A program made the translations under genes and the position numbers. A stretch of 64,000 bases of DNA from Heyndrickxia ginsengihumi (GTDB lineage Bacteria > Bacillota > Bacilli > Bacillales > Bacillaceae_C). The stretch covers positions 1-64,000 of the forward strand of contig NZ_JAAIWK010000001.1 of assembly GCF_011008565.1 (NCBI RefSeq), in the 5' to 3' direction. How positions within the stretch are numbered: the first letter of the stretch is position 1; each line of letters starts with the position of its first letter. Shown here in pieces: positions 34,950 to 50,407 of the stretch. Under the pieces are notes generated by a model. It searched no databases and was not told where the DNA came from. It was given only the letters and a program-made list of their open reading frames with translations.

Positions 34950-35150
34950 GATTTCACCACCAATTTATGTATAAATTGAACTTAACCATTTAATATTTTA
35001 ACGGCTTATACCTTAATAAAACAATATTCCTATGAAAAAGAACGGAAATAATTGTCTCCCTTCGCTATCATAGGAATGTTGTCGCTTCTGCTATGTTAAA
35101 AGGCTGTGGAACTTTGTCATGGAATACCTAAATTTAATAATAAAGCTGTA

Positions 35151-35236
35151 AAAAAAGAGTCAGATACCACTGTTTAAGATATAAGGTATACAGCGCTATA
35201 CCATATATACTTCTTTGTGGTACCGGACCCCTTTTT
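35151..35236 (-). terminator. atp operon terminator (dispersed palindrome)
   Basis: AGTCAGATACCACTG faces GTGGTACCGGACC in inverted orientation, enclosing a small stem GGTATA-cagcgc-TATACC. It follows atpC on the minus strand. The arms resemble those at 3830 and 22541. Confidence 0.6.
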
Positions 35237-35237
35237 A

Positions 35238-35645
<408 letters not shown>

Positions 35646-35665
35646 TTATCCTCCTGGTCCCTAAT

Positions 35666-37117
<1,452 letters not shown>

Positions 37118-37148
37118 TTATTTATACTCTTTTTCATTAAATATCGGC

Positions 37149-38048
<900 letters not shown>

Positions 38049-38087
38049 TTATTAATTGAAGTCCTTTTTTATTGTTATCAGCCAAAT

Positions 38088-39608
<1,521 letters not shown>

Positions 39609-39619
39609 TCATTTCTAAC

Positions 39620-40680
<1,061 letters not shown>

Positions 40681-40815
40681 TCACTCCTTTCCAAGAGCAT
40701 TTCCATTCATTTCACAAATACAATTTTTATATAAAATAAATCGTAAATATTCTCACATAAAGGAATGGCGAAGTTTCCTATCCGAATATCTTCGCCATTT
40801 ATACGTTTCTGTTGA

Positions 40816-41049
<234 letters not shown>

Positions 41050-41095
41050 TTAAGGTAAATGAAATTTTAAATAATAGCTTTAAAATATAAACTGA

Positions 41096-41812
<717 letters not shown>

Positions 41813-42208
41813 TCACCTCTCTTTACTATTTAATTTATCGAAAATGATACTTAGCATTAAATCTATCATAATGACAACATAGCATGTCACTATTCCAATT
41901 ATTACACTTAAAAGATTGAAAATGGCTGGGTATTTTGTAGCGATCATAACTGCTGCCAATGCTGCAGCCATTCTCCAAGTCGTTCCCAGCGAACGATATT
42001 TCTTGCGACCTACTTCTTGCACTCCCTCTGTTACAGAAAGAGTTTTCTTCGCCAGCATTCTTAAATTAAAAAGACTGATGGTCGTACCTAACAGCAGGCC
42101 TAAGAAAATTGGGCGGTAAGAGGGAATTCCTACTCCTAGCAAATAGAGGAATAAGAGAAAAAACATATACTTACGCTGCCTTTTATAAACTTGCAAAAGT
42201 TCCGGCAT
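41813..42208 (-). CDS. atpI: ATP synthase protein I
   Basis: A 131-residue protein with four hydrophobic helices (FFLLFLYLLGVGIP, FLGLLLGTTISLFNLRML). AtpI assists c-ring assembly or Mg2+ handling in related bacteria. First gene of the operon, ending 6 bp before atpB. AGGAGAG precedes the ATG. Confidence 0.9.
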   Translation of the reverse strand: MPELLQVYKRQRKYMFFLLFLYLLGVGIPSYRPIFLGLLLGTTISLFNLRMLAKKTLSVTEGVQEVGRKKYRSLGTTWRMAAALAAVMIATKYPAIFNLLSVIIGIVTCYVVIMIDLMLSIIFDKLNSKER

Positions 42209-42418
42209 ATCTTTCTACTCTCCTGATATGGAATGTTAAACTCGACAACATGTAAATTTCAAGCTTATTCAAGCTGAATCTTGTCCAACTATTGGAACTA
42301 TTCGATTAACATCCCAAACTTAATCGAGCCAGAATTACAAAAAAACTGTGTTATATAACATACAACTACTTTAACATGTGCGGCTATTTAAATAGCGACC
42401 ACAAAATGGACTTTGTTC

Positions 42419-42447
42419 ATTTTATCACACACGCTATCACATAAAAA
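42419..42447 (-). promoter_or_regulatory. candidate atp operon promoter
   Basis: Minus strand: TTTTTA (42447-42442), 17-bp spacer, TGA-TAAAAT extended -10 (42427-42419). It lies about 210 bp upstream of atpI. The rest of the 635-bp mnaA-atpI gap is AT-rich, with no gene that I can support. Confidence 0.45.
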
Positions 42448-42787
42448 AAGCGCTACCTAATTCCTTATGTAAGTAGTTGAAATAGTTACCTTTATTAACT
42501 TATGAAAACCTTCCCATTTTGTGCACTCTTTAAGGATACAATAGCGGTAAATCAATGTCAATGTACTTTCTTTGAACAATAATCCATTTTTTATGAATTT
42601 ACATGTTTGTAACATAATTGTCAAAAAAGAAAAATTTTCCAATTGATATTTTACCAAACATACATTGTTTTATAAATAACTTATCCTATAAATTTTACAA
42701 AATACCACATTAGACAACTTTTTTTATTATAACAGTTGTTTTCAATTAGATCTGTCAACATGAATAGCCAACTTTATATAATGAAAA

Positions 42788-42836
42788 GCACCTTTTCTTT
42801 TGACCTACACTACATTGTGAAGCTAGGAAAAGGTGC
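42788..42836 (-). terminator. terminator of mnaA
   Basis: GCACCTTTTC (42788-42797) and GAAAAGGTGC (42827-42836) form a perfect 10-bp stem; the minus-strand tail is TTTTC. It lies just after the mnaA stop. Confidence 0.82.
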
Positions 42837-42843
42837 CTCATCG

Positions 42844-43980
42844 TCATCCTGTGAAAGGTTGAGGACGCTCATTCGTATCTTTAAAGTAAAAACGGATGGA
42901 TTCCAATATCCTTCTAGATGCAAAACCATCTCCGTAAGGATTGGCTGCATGCGCCATTTGATTATAAAAGGTTTTATCATTCAATAATTTAGTTGTGTAT
43001 CTATAAATCATTTCCTCATCAGTACCGACTAATTTTAATGTGCCTGCTTCGATCCCTTCTGGTCTTTCTGTTGTATCACGAAGGACTAATACAGGGACTC
43101 CGAGCGACGGAGCTTCTTCTTGAACTCCCCCTGAATCTGTCAATATTAAATAGGCACGGCTCGCAAAATTATGGAAGTCTATTACATCCAATGGCTGTAT
43201 TAAATGAATTCGTTCATCATTCCCTAAAATTTCATTTGCAATTTCTTGAACAATAGGATTTAGATGAACTGGATACACAACTTGAGTTCCCGGCTGTTCA
43301 TCGACCACTCTTTTAATAGCGCGGAACATTCGTCTCATAGGCTCACCTAAGTTTTCACGGCGATGAGCAGTCAATAAAATGAGACGATCATTTTTAATCT
43401 TTTCAAGCACTTGATGTGTGTATTCTTTCCTTACTGTTGTCCGTAACGCATCAATCGCTGTATTTCCCGTTATAAAAATCTGTTCTTCGTTCTTATTTTC
43501 AAGAAGTAAATTTTGCGCTGCTTTTTCCGTTGGCGCAAAATGTAAATCCGCAACAACACTTGTTAATTGGCGATTGATTTCCTCTGGATATGGAGAGTAT
43601 TTGTTCCAAGTCCTTAACCCTGCCTCAACATGCCCCACTGTAATTTGATTATAGAATGCTGCAATACTAGCAACGAAGGTAGTCGTCGTATCTCCGTGAA
43701 CAAGTACAATATCAGGCTTCGTCTCTTTCATGACTTTATCTAAACCTTCTAAGCCCTTTGTTGTTACATCAATCAGTGTTTGTCTATCTTTCATAATATT
43801 CAAATCATAATCCGGCTTAATTTGAAAGATCTCAAGTACTTGATCAAGCATTTGGCGATGCTGAGCAGTTATTGTCACAATCGAATGAAATATTTCTGGG
43901 TATTTCTGCATTTCTAATATGAGTGGAGCCATCTTAATTGCTTCTGGTCTAGTGCCAAAAATTGTCATAATTTTAATCAT
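42844..43980 (-). CDS. mnaA: UDP-N-acetylglucosamine 2-epimerase (non-hydrolysing)
   Basis: A 378-residue epimerase interconverting UDP-GlcNAc and UDP-ManNAc for wall teichoic acid linkage units. Signature text: MTIFGTRPEAIKMAPLI, VHGDTTTTFVASIAAFY, HVEAGLRTWNKYSPYPEE, LLTAHRRENLGEP and the C-terminal LTDSGGVQEEAPSLGVPVL. Between upp and atpI, a placement found in many Bacillaceae; in B. subtilis mnaA is elsewhere. AAGGAG precedes the ATG. Confidence 0.95.
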   Translation of the reverse strand: MIKIMTIFGTRPEAIKMAPLILEMQKYPEIFHSIVTITAQHRQMLDQVLEIFQIKPDYDLNIMKDRQTLIDVTTKGLEGLDKVMKETKPDIVLVHGDTTTTFVASIAAFYNQITVGHVEAGLRTWNKYSPYPEEINRQLTSVVADLHFAPTEKAAQNLLLENKNEEQIFITGNTAIDALRTTVRKEYTHQVLEKIKNDRLILLTAHRRENLGEPMRRMFRAIKRVVDEQPGTQVVYPVHLNPIVQEIANEILGNDERIHLIQPLDVIDFHNFASRAYLILTDSGGVQEEAPSLGVPVLVLRDTTERPEGIEAGTLKLVGTDEEMIYRYTTKLLNDKTFYNQMAHAANPYGDGFASRRILESIRFYFKDTNERPQPFTG

Positions 43981-44009
43981 AGATCCGACTCCTTCTATGC
44001 ATTAAATTC

Positions 44010-44639
44010 TTACTTAGTTCCGAATAAACGATCTCCAGCGTCCCCTAATCCCGGAACAATATAACCATGATCATTTAATTTTTCGTCTAAGGCAGCAACA
44101 TAAATATCAACATCTGGGTGTGCCTCTTGAACTGCTTCCACCCCCTGTGGTGATGCAACTAAACACATAAATTTAATATTTTTTGCACCACGTTGTTTAA
44201 TTGATTGAATCGCGTCTATCGCCGATCCCCCTGTTGCTAACATTGGATCTACTACGATAAAATCACGCTCTTCTACATCACTCGGAAGTTTCACATAATA
44301 TTCAACAGGTTTCAATGTTTCTGGATCTCGATATAAACCAACATGTCCAACTTTTGCTGCAGGAATGAGTTTTAAGATTCCGTCCACCATTCCAAGTCCC
44401 GCACGTAATATTGGAACAATTCCTATTTTCTTACCTGATAGGATTTTAGATTTTGCTGTGCTGACTGGCGTTTCAATTTCAATTTCTTCCAATGGCATAT
44501 CTCTCGTAATTTCAAACGCCATCAATGTTGCAACTTCATCCACTAATTCACGAAAATCTTTTGTCCCTGTATTTTTATTGCGGATATACGTTAATTTGTG
44601 CTGAATAAGAGGATGGTTGATAATATGTAAAGTACTCAA
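44010..44639 (-). CDS. upp: uracil phosphoribosyltransferase
   Basis: Pyrimidine salvage enzyme making UMP from uracil and PRPP (209 residues). PRPP-binding loop [15 protein letters not shown] and the uracil-binding end [17 protein letters not shown] are present. TTG 44639 gives exactly the B. subtilis Upp length and has AAAGGAGAG upstream; the longer ATG frame would run into the glyA terminator region. It is preceded by that terminator, so it probably has its own promoter. Confidence 0.96.
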   Translation of the reverse strand: MSTLHIINHPLIQHKLTYIRNKNTGTKDFRELVDEVATLMAFEITRDMPLEEIEIETPVSTAKSKILSGKKIGIVPILRAGLGMVDGILKLIPAAKVGHVGLYRDPETLKPVEYYVKLPSDVEERDFIVVDPMLATGGSAIDAIQSIKQRGAKNIKFMCLVASPQGVEAVQEAHPDVDIYVAALDEKLNDHGYIVPGLGDAGDRLFGTK

Positions 44640-44710
44640 TTTTCTCTCTCCTTTTTTTATTAAATCTTTTTCGACAAAACTCTCATAACCTCTCCCCATT
44701 TTACACGAAA

Positions 44711-44762
44711 AAAGAGTCTAACCTCAAGACAATATATTATCTAAGTTAGACTCTTTGAAATC
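44711..44762 (-). terminator. terminator of glyA
   Basis: AAAGAGTCTAAC (44711-44722) and GTTAGACTCTTT (44745-44756) form a perfect 12-bp stem; on the minus strand it is followed by a T6 tract. Confidence 0.92.
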
Positions 44763-44813
44763 AAACAACCTATTTTATATTTTTATACTATATGGGGCGT
44801 TCTATACTTTTTA

Positions 44814-46055
44814 TTAAAAATTTGGATAGAGTTGAAAACGACCTGTAAGATTTTTTACACGTTCGCTTGCTTCTTGTAACTTACTTTCATCATTACTGTT
44901 TTTTAAAGCTAATGAGATAATTGAAGCAATTTCATCCATCTCTTCAATACCAAACCCACGAGATGTAACTGCGGCAGTACCTACACGAATTCCGCTTGTT
45001 ACAAACGGCTTTTCAGGATCAAATGGGATTGCGTTTTTATTCACAGTTATACCAACATCATCCAATACCTTTTCGGCCAATTTGCCTGTAATACCAATCG
45101 AACGTAAATCTACTAAAATTAGATGATTGTCAGTCCCACCTGAAACAAGATCAAATCCTTCTTTTTGCAAAGAAGCTGCCAATTGCTTAGCATTATCTAT
45201 AATTTTTTGTGTATAGTCTTTAAATGAGTCTTGCAGTGCTTCACCAAATGCGACAGCCTTACCTGCAATGACATGCATAAGTGGACCACCTTGGATTCCT
45301 GGGAAAATAGCTGAATCTATTTTTTTACCAAACTGCTCTTTACATAAAATCATGCCTCCACGCGGACCACGCAATGTTTTATGTGTTGTCGTTGTCACAA
45401 AGTCTGCATATGGTACTGGACTTGGATGAAGACCAGTTGCAACGAGGCCTGCTATATGAGCCATATCTACCATAAGATAAGCGCCTACTTCATCAGCAAT
45501 TTCGCGGAATCTCTTAAAATCAATTACACGAGGATAAGCACTTGCTCCAGCAACGATAAGCTTCGGTTTATGTATACGTGCTTTTTCCAACACTTCTTCA
45601 TAATCAATCGTTTGTGTCTCACTATTTACACCGTAGTCAACAAAATGATACTGAACTCCACTAAAATTCACCGGACTTCCATGTGTTAAATGGCCTCCAT
45701 GAGCTAAATTCATTCCTAACACTGTATCTCCCGGCTCAAGGATTGTAAAGTAAACAGCCATATTTGCTTGTGCACCTGAGTGGGGCTGCACATTTACATG
45801 TTCTGCTCCAAAAATTTGTTTCGCACGATCACGGGCAAGATCTTCTACAACGTCAACATATTCACAGCCACCATAATAGCGACGGCCTGGATAACCTTCT
45901 GCATATTTATTCGTCAAGACAGAGCCTTGAGCTTCCATGACAGCTTCACTAACAAAGTTTTCACTAGCAATCAACTCTATTTTACTTCTTTGTCGACCTA
46001 ATTCTTGCTGAATAGCTTCGTATACTTGTTGATCTTGTTTGGCGATTTGACTCAA
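44814..46055 (-). CDS. glyA: serine hydroxymethyltransferase
   Basis: PLP enzyme (413 residues) interconverting serine and glycine with tetrahydrofolate, the main one-carbon source. PLP lysine is Lys226 in [14 protein letters not shown]; the N-terminal [15 protein letters not shown] motif is present. AAGGAGG precedes the ATG. Two PurBox-like sites upstream suggest purine repression, as reported for B. subtilis glyA. Confidence 0.98.
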   Translation of the reverse strand: MSQIAKQDQQVYEAIQQELGRQRSKIELIASENFVSEAVMEAQGSVLTNKYAEGYPGRRYYGGCEYVDVVEDLARDRAKQIFGAEHVNVQPHSGAQANMAVYFTILEPGDTVLGMNLAHGGHLTHGSPVNFSGVQYHFVDYGVNSETQTIDYEEVLEKARIHKPKLIVAGASAYPRVIDFKRFREIADEVGAYLMVDMAHIAGLVATGLHPSPVPYADFVTTTTHKTLRGPRGGMILCKEQFGKKIDSAIFPGIQGGPLMHVIAGKAVAFGEALQDSFKDYTQKIIDNAKQLAASLQKEGFDLVSGGTDNHLILVDLRSIGITGKLAEKVLDDVGITVNKNAIPFDPEKPFVTSGIRVGTAAVTSRGFGIEEMDEIASIISLALKNSNDESKLQEASERVKNLTGRFQLYPNF

Positions 46056-46084
46056 TTTGGGGCCTCCTTAATAACTTTGTATTC

Positions 46085-46120
46085 AAATTCGCTTTTATTT
46101 TATCATATTTCCGAACAAAA
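46085..46120. promoter_or_regulatory. candidate PurR boxes and extended -10 of glyA
   Basis: Plus strand ATTTCCGAACAAAA (46107-46120) matches the PurBox (CCGAACW core); minus strand AAAAGCGAATTTGA lies 15-20 bp away in inverted orientation. Between them, on the minus strand, TGA-TAAAAT is an extended -10. Two inverted PurBoxes over the promoter are the standard B. subtilis PurR architecture. Confidence 0.5.
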
Positions 46121-46184
46121 TCTATCAGATATTTATTTATTTTCGGATTGAAAGCCCTTTAACTTTGTTTTTTAACCATTTTTG

Positions 46185-46330
46185 CAAGTTTAGTTGCTTT
46201 TTTATCAAAAAAGAGAAAATGGTTTTCCTTCCAGGATGCTGATCCTTCTCGACCTCGATGTCTTACCATTCCGTTATTCTAGCAGGAACCTCGAACTTCC
46301 GCATCAACCAATTTCTTTATAAACTGTTTA
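46185..46330 (-). repeat. dispersed intergenic repeat (decayed copy)
   Basis: Minus strand shows GATGCGGAAGTTCGAGGTTC, AATAACGGAATGGTAAGAC and CAGCATCCTGGAAGG, in the same order as the copy near 5.1 kb. It fills most of the 347-bp gap upstream of glyA. Confidence 0.6.
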
Positions 46331-46355
46331 CATGAACAATTTTTTATATAAAAAA

Positions 46356-46386
46356 CCCATTTCGTTCAATCATACAACGAAATGGG
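46356..46386 (-). terminator. terminator of ywlG
   Basis: CCCATTTCGTT (46356-46366) and AACGAAATGGG (46376-46386): perfect 11-bp stem, 9-nt loop, minus-strand T6 tail. Confidence 0.92.
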
Positions 46387-46402
46387 CATTTCATATTAAA
46401 TG

Positions 46403-46954
46403 TTATTTTTCGTAAACTGCACGTTGCCCGCCAATTAGCTTAGGACGTGTGACAGCTAATGTTACATGCGCAGAACCAACTTGTTTTGTGGATACTCGGA
46501 CGGGTACTGCTACATGTTTTAAATGCATGCCAATAAATGTATCACCGATGTCTATTCCTGCATCTGCTTTTATAAATTCAACAACGACAGGGTCAGTAAA
46601 ATGATGATATGCACATGTCGCCATTGAACCTCCAGCATGTCGAACAGGTATAACTGTTACCTCATCCCAATTTTTCTTTTCTGCCAATTTACGCTCAACA
46701 ACGAGAGCCCTATTCAAATGCTCGCAACATTGAAAAGCAAGATGGATATCAAATTTTCTAGAAAACTGATTAAGTTCTTCAAAAATCATTTCTGCAACCT
46801 CTAACGCTCCCGCAGTACCAATTTTTTCACCAAGGACTTCTGAAGTTGAGCATCCGATGACAATTACTTGATCTTTCTTAACATGTATTTGCTGTGAAAA
46901 TTCCGCTAGTATACTTTGTAATTGACTTCTCCACTCATTGATATTAACAGTCAA
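46403..46954 (-). CDS. ywlG: YwlG family protein (DUF436/TIGR01440)
   Basis: A 183-residue conserved protein of unknown activity. Recognised by [33 protein letters not shown] and [18 protein letters not shown] and by its place between rpiB and glyA. No signal peptide or membrane segment. Start TTG 46954 after GAGGTG. Confidence 0.9.
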   Translation of the reverse strand: MTVNINEWRSQLQSILAEFSQQIHVKKDQVIVIGCSTSEVLGEKIGTAGALEVAEMIFEELNQFSRKFDIHLAFQCCEHLNRALVVERKLAEKKNWDEVTVIPVRHAGGSMATCAYHHFTDPVVVEFIKADAGIDIGDTFIGMHLKHVAVPVRVSTKQVGSAHVTLAVTRPKLIGGQRAVYEK

Positions 46955-47017
46955 AATTTACACCTCTATATTTAAAAGAAGTTGTGATTAGCTAATATTT
47001 AATATTCGTCATGACCC

Positions 47018-47455
47018 TTATTCTTCATACTGGGAAATTTTATTAAGACGGTTTAAATGACGGTCTCCTTGAAACTCAGTTTCGAGCCAAGTTTTTACAA
47101 TCTCACAGGCAAGTCCAGGGCCAATTACTCGAGCACCCATCGACAATATATTACTATCATTATGTTCACGTGTTGCTTTTGCACTAAACAGATCGTGTAC
47201 AAGCGCACAGCGTATCCCTCTTACTTTATTTGCAGCGATGCACATTCCAATACCAGTGCCGCAAATTAGAATCCCTCTATCAAATTCCCCTTTAGCAACT
47301 TTCTCAGCGACCGGAAGTGCATAATCAGGATAATCAACAGAAGTTTCACAATCACAGCCGAAATCTTCGTACTCTATTCCTAATTGTTGTAATAACTTTG
47401 CAACTTCCTTACGAAGCAGCACTCCACCGTGATCCGAAGCTAACGCAACCTTCAT
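47018..47455 (-). CDS. rpiB: ribose-5-phosphate isomerase B
   Basis: A 145-residue RpiB/LacAB-fold enzyme interconverting ribose-5-P and ribulose-5-P (B. subtilis YwlF). N-terminal VALASDHGGVLLRKEV with the active-site DHGG; catalytic Cys in ICGTGIGMCIAANKVRGIR; HNDSNILSMGAR later. GGGGGAACG precedes the ATG. Likely cotranscribed with ywlG 63 bp downstream. Confidence 0.95.
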   Translation of the reverse strand: MKVALASDHGGVLLRKEVAKLLQQLGIEYEDFGCDCETSVDYPDYALPVAEKVAKGEFDRGILICGTGIGMCIAANKVRGIRCALVHDLFSAKATREHNDSNILSMGARVIGPGLACEIVKTWLETEFQGDRHLNRLNKISQYEE

Positions 47456-47493
47456 TTTCCGTTCCCCCTAAAGTAGTTAATAGTTTCATAGAC

Positions 47494-48780
47494 TTAATAA
47501 TGAAAGCGTTCAATATTCTCTTTTAATTTTACTGCATCTTGATTCAACTGGACAATTAATTGCTCAATATTTTGCATAACAAGTGCTTGTTTTCCTGTAA
47601 TGTCTGTCACCTCTGTTGCACCAGCAGAAGTTTCCTCCGCAATAGCAGCAACTTCCTGGGATTGATGGGCAGCCTGCTGAATTGACTGCATCTGTTTGTC
47701 TACAAGTTCAGCAATATGATTAACCTTTTTAGCAACTTGGTGAATCGTTTCAGTCATTCGATCCATTGCCTCTTTCGTTTCCGCACCCTTTGTCGCCTCT
47801 TGATTGGCCTTTTTCACCTGACTCGTAATTTGGACAACTACATTTCCGACTTCTTCCTGGATATTTTGAATCAAATCTGTAATCCCTTGTACTGCCTTTG
47901 CACTTTCATCTGCAAGCTTTCTTACTTCATCAGCCACGACAGCAAATCCTCTTCCATGTTCACCTGCACGGGCAGCTTCAATAGAGGCATTTAATGCAAG
48001 CAAATTAGTTTGTGCAGCAATTTCACCTACAAGCGAAATAATATTTTCAACCTTTTTAGCGTTCGTCTCCAAACGGTGTACTGCTTTTAATGATTCCTCA
48101 TTGCCATTTACAATGATTTCAATCCCGTTAATTAATGTATCAATGACTTCCTTACTGTTTTTTAATTCTTTAATCATATTACCCGACGATTGCTCTGACG
48201 AATTCGCTTTATCTTGAACTTCCTGAGCAATACTCGTTATATCTTCTACTAACTCTGCCGTTGTTTGAATAGCGTAGGCTGAATTTTCTGCCCCGGCTGA
48301 AATTTCCGCAATATTACGCGCAATCTCTTCTGCTTGAACAGTAGCTCTTGATGTTTTAGAAGAGATTTCTTCGACAGTATCTTTTGTATGTTCAAAATTA
48401 CTATCAATCTGTTTGACCATTATTCGCAAATTACTTAGCATTCTATTAAACGCAGTTGCTAGTGAACGGATTTCGTCATCTGATTTTGGCAATGGTACAT
48501 CTTCTTGAATATCACCATCACTAGCCTTTAATGCAGCCTGCTCAAAAACCTTTAAAGGTTTAGCAATAAAACGAGCGGCAAAATAGCTAAATATTCCTGA
48601 CCAAATAATTCCCAGACTAAGCGTTATAATGATAAACCACGACTGACTAATATAATTAGATACAAAAGGGTAAATAATATATATAAAGACGCCACTTGTA
48701 AAATATGTAACGAAAGCTAAACTTGTAAAAAACAGTACAATTTTTTTCGTTAAACTAAATGAATATGTTTTTTTCTCCAT
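47494..48780 (-). CDS. methyl-accepting chemotaxis protein without a large sensory domain
   Basis: A 428-residue chemoreceptor: two transmembrane helices (about 12-36 and 42-66) joined by a short external loop, a HAMP domain ([18 protein letters not shown]), and the cytoplasmic signalling domain whose conserved tip is [20 protein letters not shown]. Because fewer than 10 residues are outside the cell between the helices, no extracellular ligand domain exists; the signal may come from the membrane, HAMP or an interacting protein. Inserted between rpiB (ywlF) and ywlE, where B. subtilis has no such gene. Confidence 0.93.
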   Translation of the reverse strand: MEKKTYSFSLTKKIVLFFTSLAFVTYFTSGVFIYIIYPFVSNYISQSWFIIITLSLGIIWSGIFSYFAARFIAKPLKVFEQAALKASDGDIQEDVPLPKSDDEIRSLATAFNRMLSNLRIMVKQIDSNFEHTKDTVEEISSKTSRATVQAEEIARNIAEISAGAENSAYAIQTTAELVEDITSIAQEVQDKANSSEQSSGNMIKELKNSKEVIDTLINGIEIIVNGNEESLKAVHRLETNAKKVENIISLVGEIAAQTNLLALNASIEAARAGEHGRGFAVVADEVRKLADESAKAVQGITDLIQNIQEEVGNVVVQITSQVKKANQEATKGAETKEAMDRMTETIHQVAKKVNHIAELVDKQMQSIQQAAHQSQEVAAIAEETSAGATEVTDITGKQALVMQNIEQLIVQLNQDAVKLKENIERFHY

Positions 48781-48791
48781 TTTCCCTCTCC

Positions 48792-49232
48792 CTAGTCATT
48801 TGGATAGAGTTTTTGCACTAGATGATTAATCAGTGAATATAACTCGTGGTATGTTTTTCGGTATATTTCTAGACTGCCTCCATACGGATCGGTGATATCC
48901 CCATGTTCACCATTGACAAATTCTTTTAATGTAAACGTTTTATTAGAGGCGTTTGGAAACTGTTTGATGACAGCCTCCTTGTGTCCTAATGTCATCGTTA
49001 AAATATAAGTTGCCCAATCAATGTCATTCTCCGTCAGCATTCTTGCTTTCTTTTTGTGCTCTATTGATTGTTCCTTTAACACTTGCAATGCGTTGTATGA
49101 CGGATCTTGTCCATTCATCGCAAAAACTCCAGCAGATCTTACATCAATGCCATCAATATTTTTGTGATGTAGAATAGCCTCAGCCATCGGGCTCCTGCAT
49201 GTATTACCTGTGCAGACAAATAAAATATTCAA
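48792..49232 (-). CDS. ywlE: low-molecular-weight protein phosphatase (YwlE, protein-arginine phosphatase)
   Basis: A 146-residue LMW-PTP fold. P-loop [10 protein letters not shown] has nucleophile Cys7, Thr11 and Arg13; Thr11 is the residue that gives YwlE specificity for phosphoarginine instead of phosphotyrosine. The general acid Asp115 is in ITDPYGGS. It counteracts the McsB arginine kinase in protein quality control. TTG start after AAGGGGG, 11 bp upstream of the chemoreceptor gene. Confidence 0.93.
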   Translation of the reverse strand: MNILFVCTGNTCRSPMAEAILHHKNIDGIDVRSAGVFAMNGQDPSYNALQVLKEQSIEHKKKARMLTENDIDWATYILTMTLGHKEAVIKQFPNASNKTFTLKEFVNGEHGDITDPYGGSLEIYRKTYHELYSLINHLVQKLYPND

Positions 49233-49380
49233 ACATGTTCCCCCTTATAAAACGTCCATTTCTATTAACACTTTTATTATAGTCAATAAGTCTTGTTATA
49301 TAAAGAACAACTTTGCTCGACTCTTAATTTTTATAATAAAAATTAAACAATTAACATAAATGACAATTTTCTTATCGGAA

Positions 49381-49503
49381 CTCTTCTCTAGAAGATTGTG
49401 TCTTTTAATAGATGTCATTCACTTTAGCAATGCATCCCATGTTTGGCGCAAAGATGCGAGCAACTAGAGCGGAAATAGAACCACTTCTTTTGATAAATAA
49501 GCA
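49381..49503 (+). repeat. dispersed repeat, short copy
   Basis: TCTAGAAGATTGTGTCTTTT followed by a 3' part GATGCGAGCAACTAGAGCGG; the centre is deleted relative to the next copy. Confidence 0.65.
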
Positions 49504-49514
49504 AACAAAGTGAA

Positions 49515-49745
49515 GAAAACAACCTTTCTAGAAGATTGTTTTTTAATAGATTCTGTTCACTTTAGCAATTCATTAAGAGATTGGAGCGGAAGGTCGAAGC
49601 TTCTGGGGATAGCGGGTAAGGTAGGGACCCGCAGGCGTGCAGTGCTGAGAAGGCTCAGTGTCCGCCCGCGGAATGCGAGCATTCTGAAGTGGAAAGAACT
49701 ACTTCTTTTTGATCAAAATGTAATACAGTGTACGAAAATAGGCTT
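49515..49745 (+). repeat. dispersed repeat, near full-length copy
   Basis: TCTAGAAGATTGTTTTTTAA opens the copy (49529 on), then ATTGGAGCGGAAGGTCGAAG, GGGGATAGCGGGTAAGG, CCGCGGAATGCGAGCATTC and GTGGAAAGAACTACTTC. It is a plus-oriented counterpart of the copy at 4975-5215 and lies in tandem with the short copy. The 515-bp ywlE-mntP gap contains nothing else. Confidence 0.75.
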
Positions 49746-49747
49746 AT

Positions 49748-50299
49748 TTAAAAAGGCAGCAATAATTTTACCCCAAATATGAATAAAATCATCCCCCCCA
49801 ACACTTCACCATACATACCTAATAATCCATGCACCTTTCGTCCAATCAACAATCCCAGCCATGCCAATATTGTGGCGACGATGCCAAAACAAACAACAAC
49901 GACTATCGTTCTCGCACCGTAAATTCCTAAAGATAGGCCTGCTGAAAAGCTATCTAAACTTACACTTAAAGCAAAAAAAATAAGGCCCAATCCCTCCGGC
50001 TTTATTATGCTAGTATCTTCCTTCTTAAAAACAAATGCCATCATTTGTATTCCAAGAATAATTAGCAAAATTCCTCCAACATACTGAGCAATCATCCCAA
50101 ACGTATGAGATAAAAATTTCCCAGCGATGATTCCAAAAAAAGGCATGATTACATGAAATATACCAACTGTAAGCCCTATGTAAAACATTTGCTTCATCCG
50201 CAGTTTACTCATTCCGATTCCTAAACTTACGGAAAAGGCATCCATACCTAAAGCAAATGCCATCACCATTAATGTAATTGTTTCAGAGATGATTGCCAT
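49748..50299 (-). CDS. mntP: manganese efflux pump MntP
   Basis: A 183-residue, six-helix DUF204 membrane protein. The signature Asp motif occurs twice: FALGMDAFSVSLGIGM in helix 1 and ALSVSLDSFSAGLSLGIYG in the second half, the internal duplication typical of MntP. It exports Mn2+. The 108-bp upstream gap does not show a yybP-ykoY manganese riboswitch. GGGGGAAA precedes the ATG. Confidence 0.92.
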   Translation of the reverse strand: MAIISETITLMVMAFALGMDAFSVSLGIGMSKLRMKQMFYIGLTVGIFHVIMPFFGIIAGKFLSHTFGMIAQYVGGILLIILGIQMMAFVFKKEDTSIIKPEGLGLIFFALSVSLDSFSAGLSLGIYGARTIVVVVCFGIVATILAWLGLLIGRKVHGLLGMYGEVLGGMILFIFGVKLLLPF

Positions 50300-50407
50300 T
50301 TATTTTCCCCCTTTGTACATGCCCTAAAGAAAAGATATGCACAAAAAAGGGAATTTAGAATTCATCTACTATCAAGTGAACTTATCACTTTAACAAACAG
50401 CCCATTT

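Noticed and set aside
50300-50407. yybP-ykoY manganese riboswitch upstream of mntP
   Set aside because: The gap is only 108 bp and shows none of the conserved loop text.
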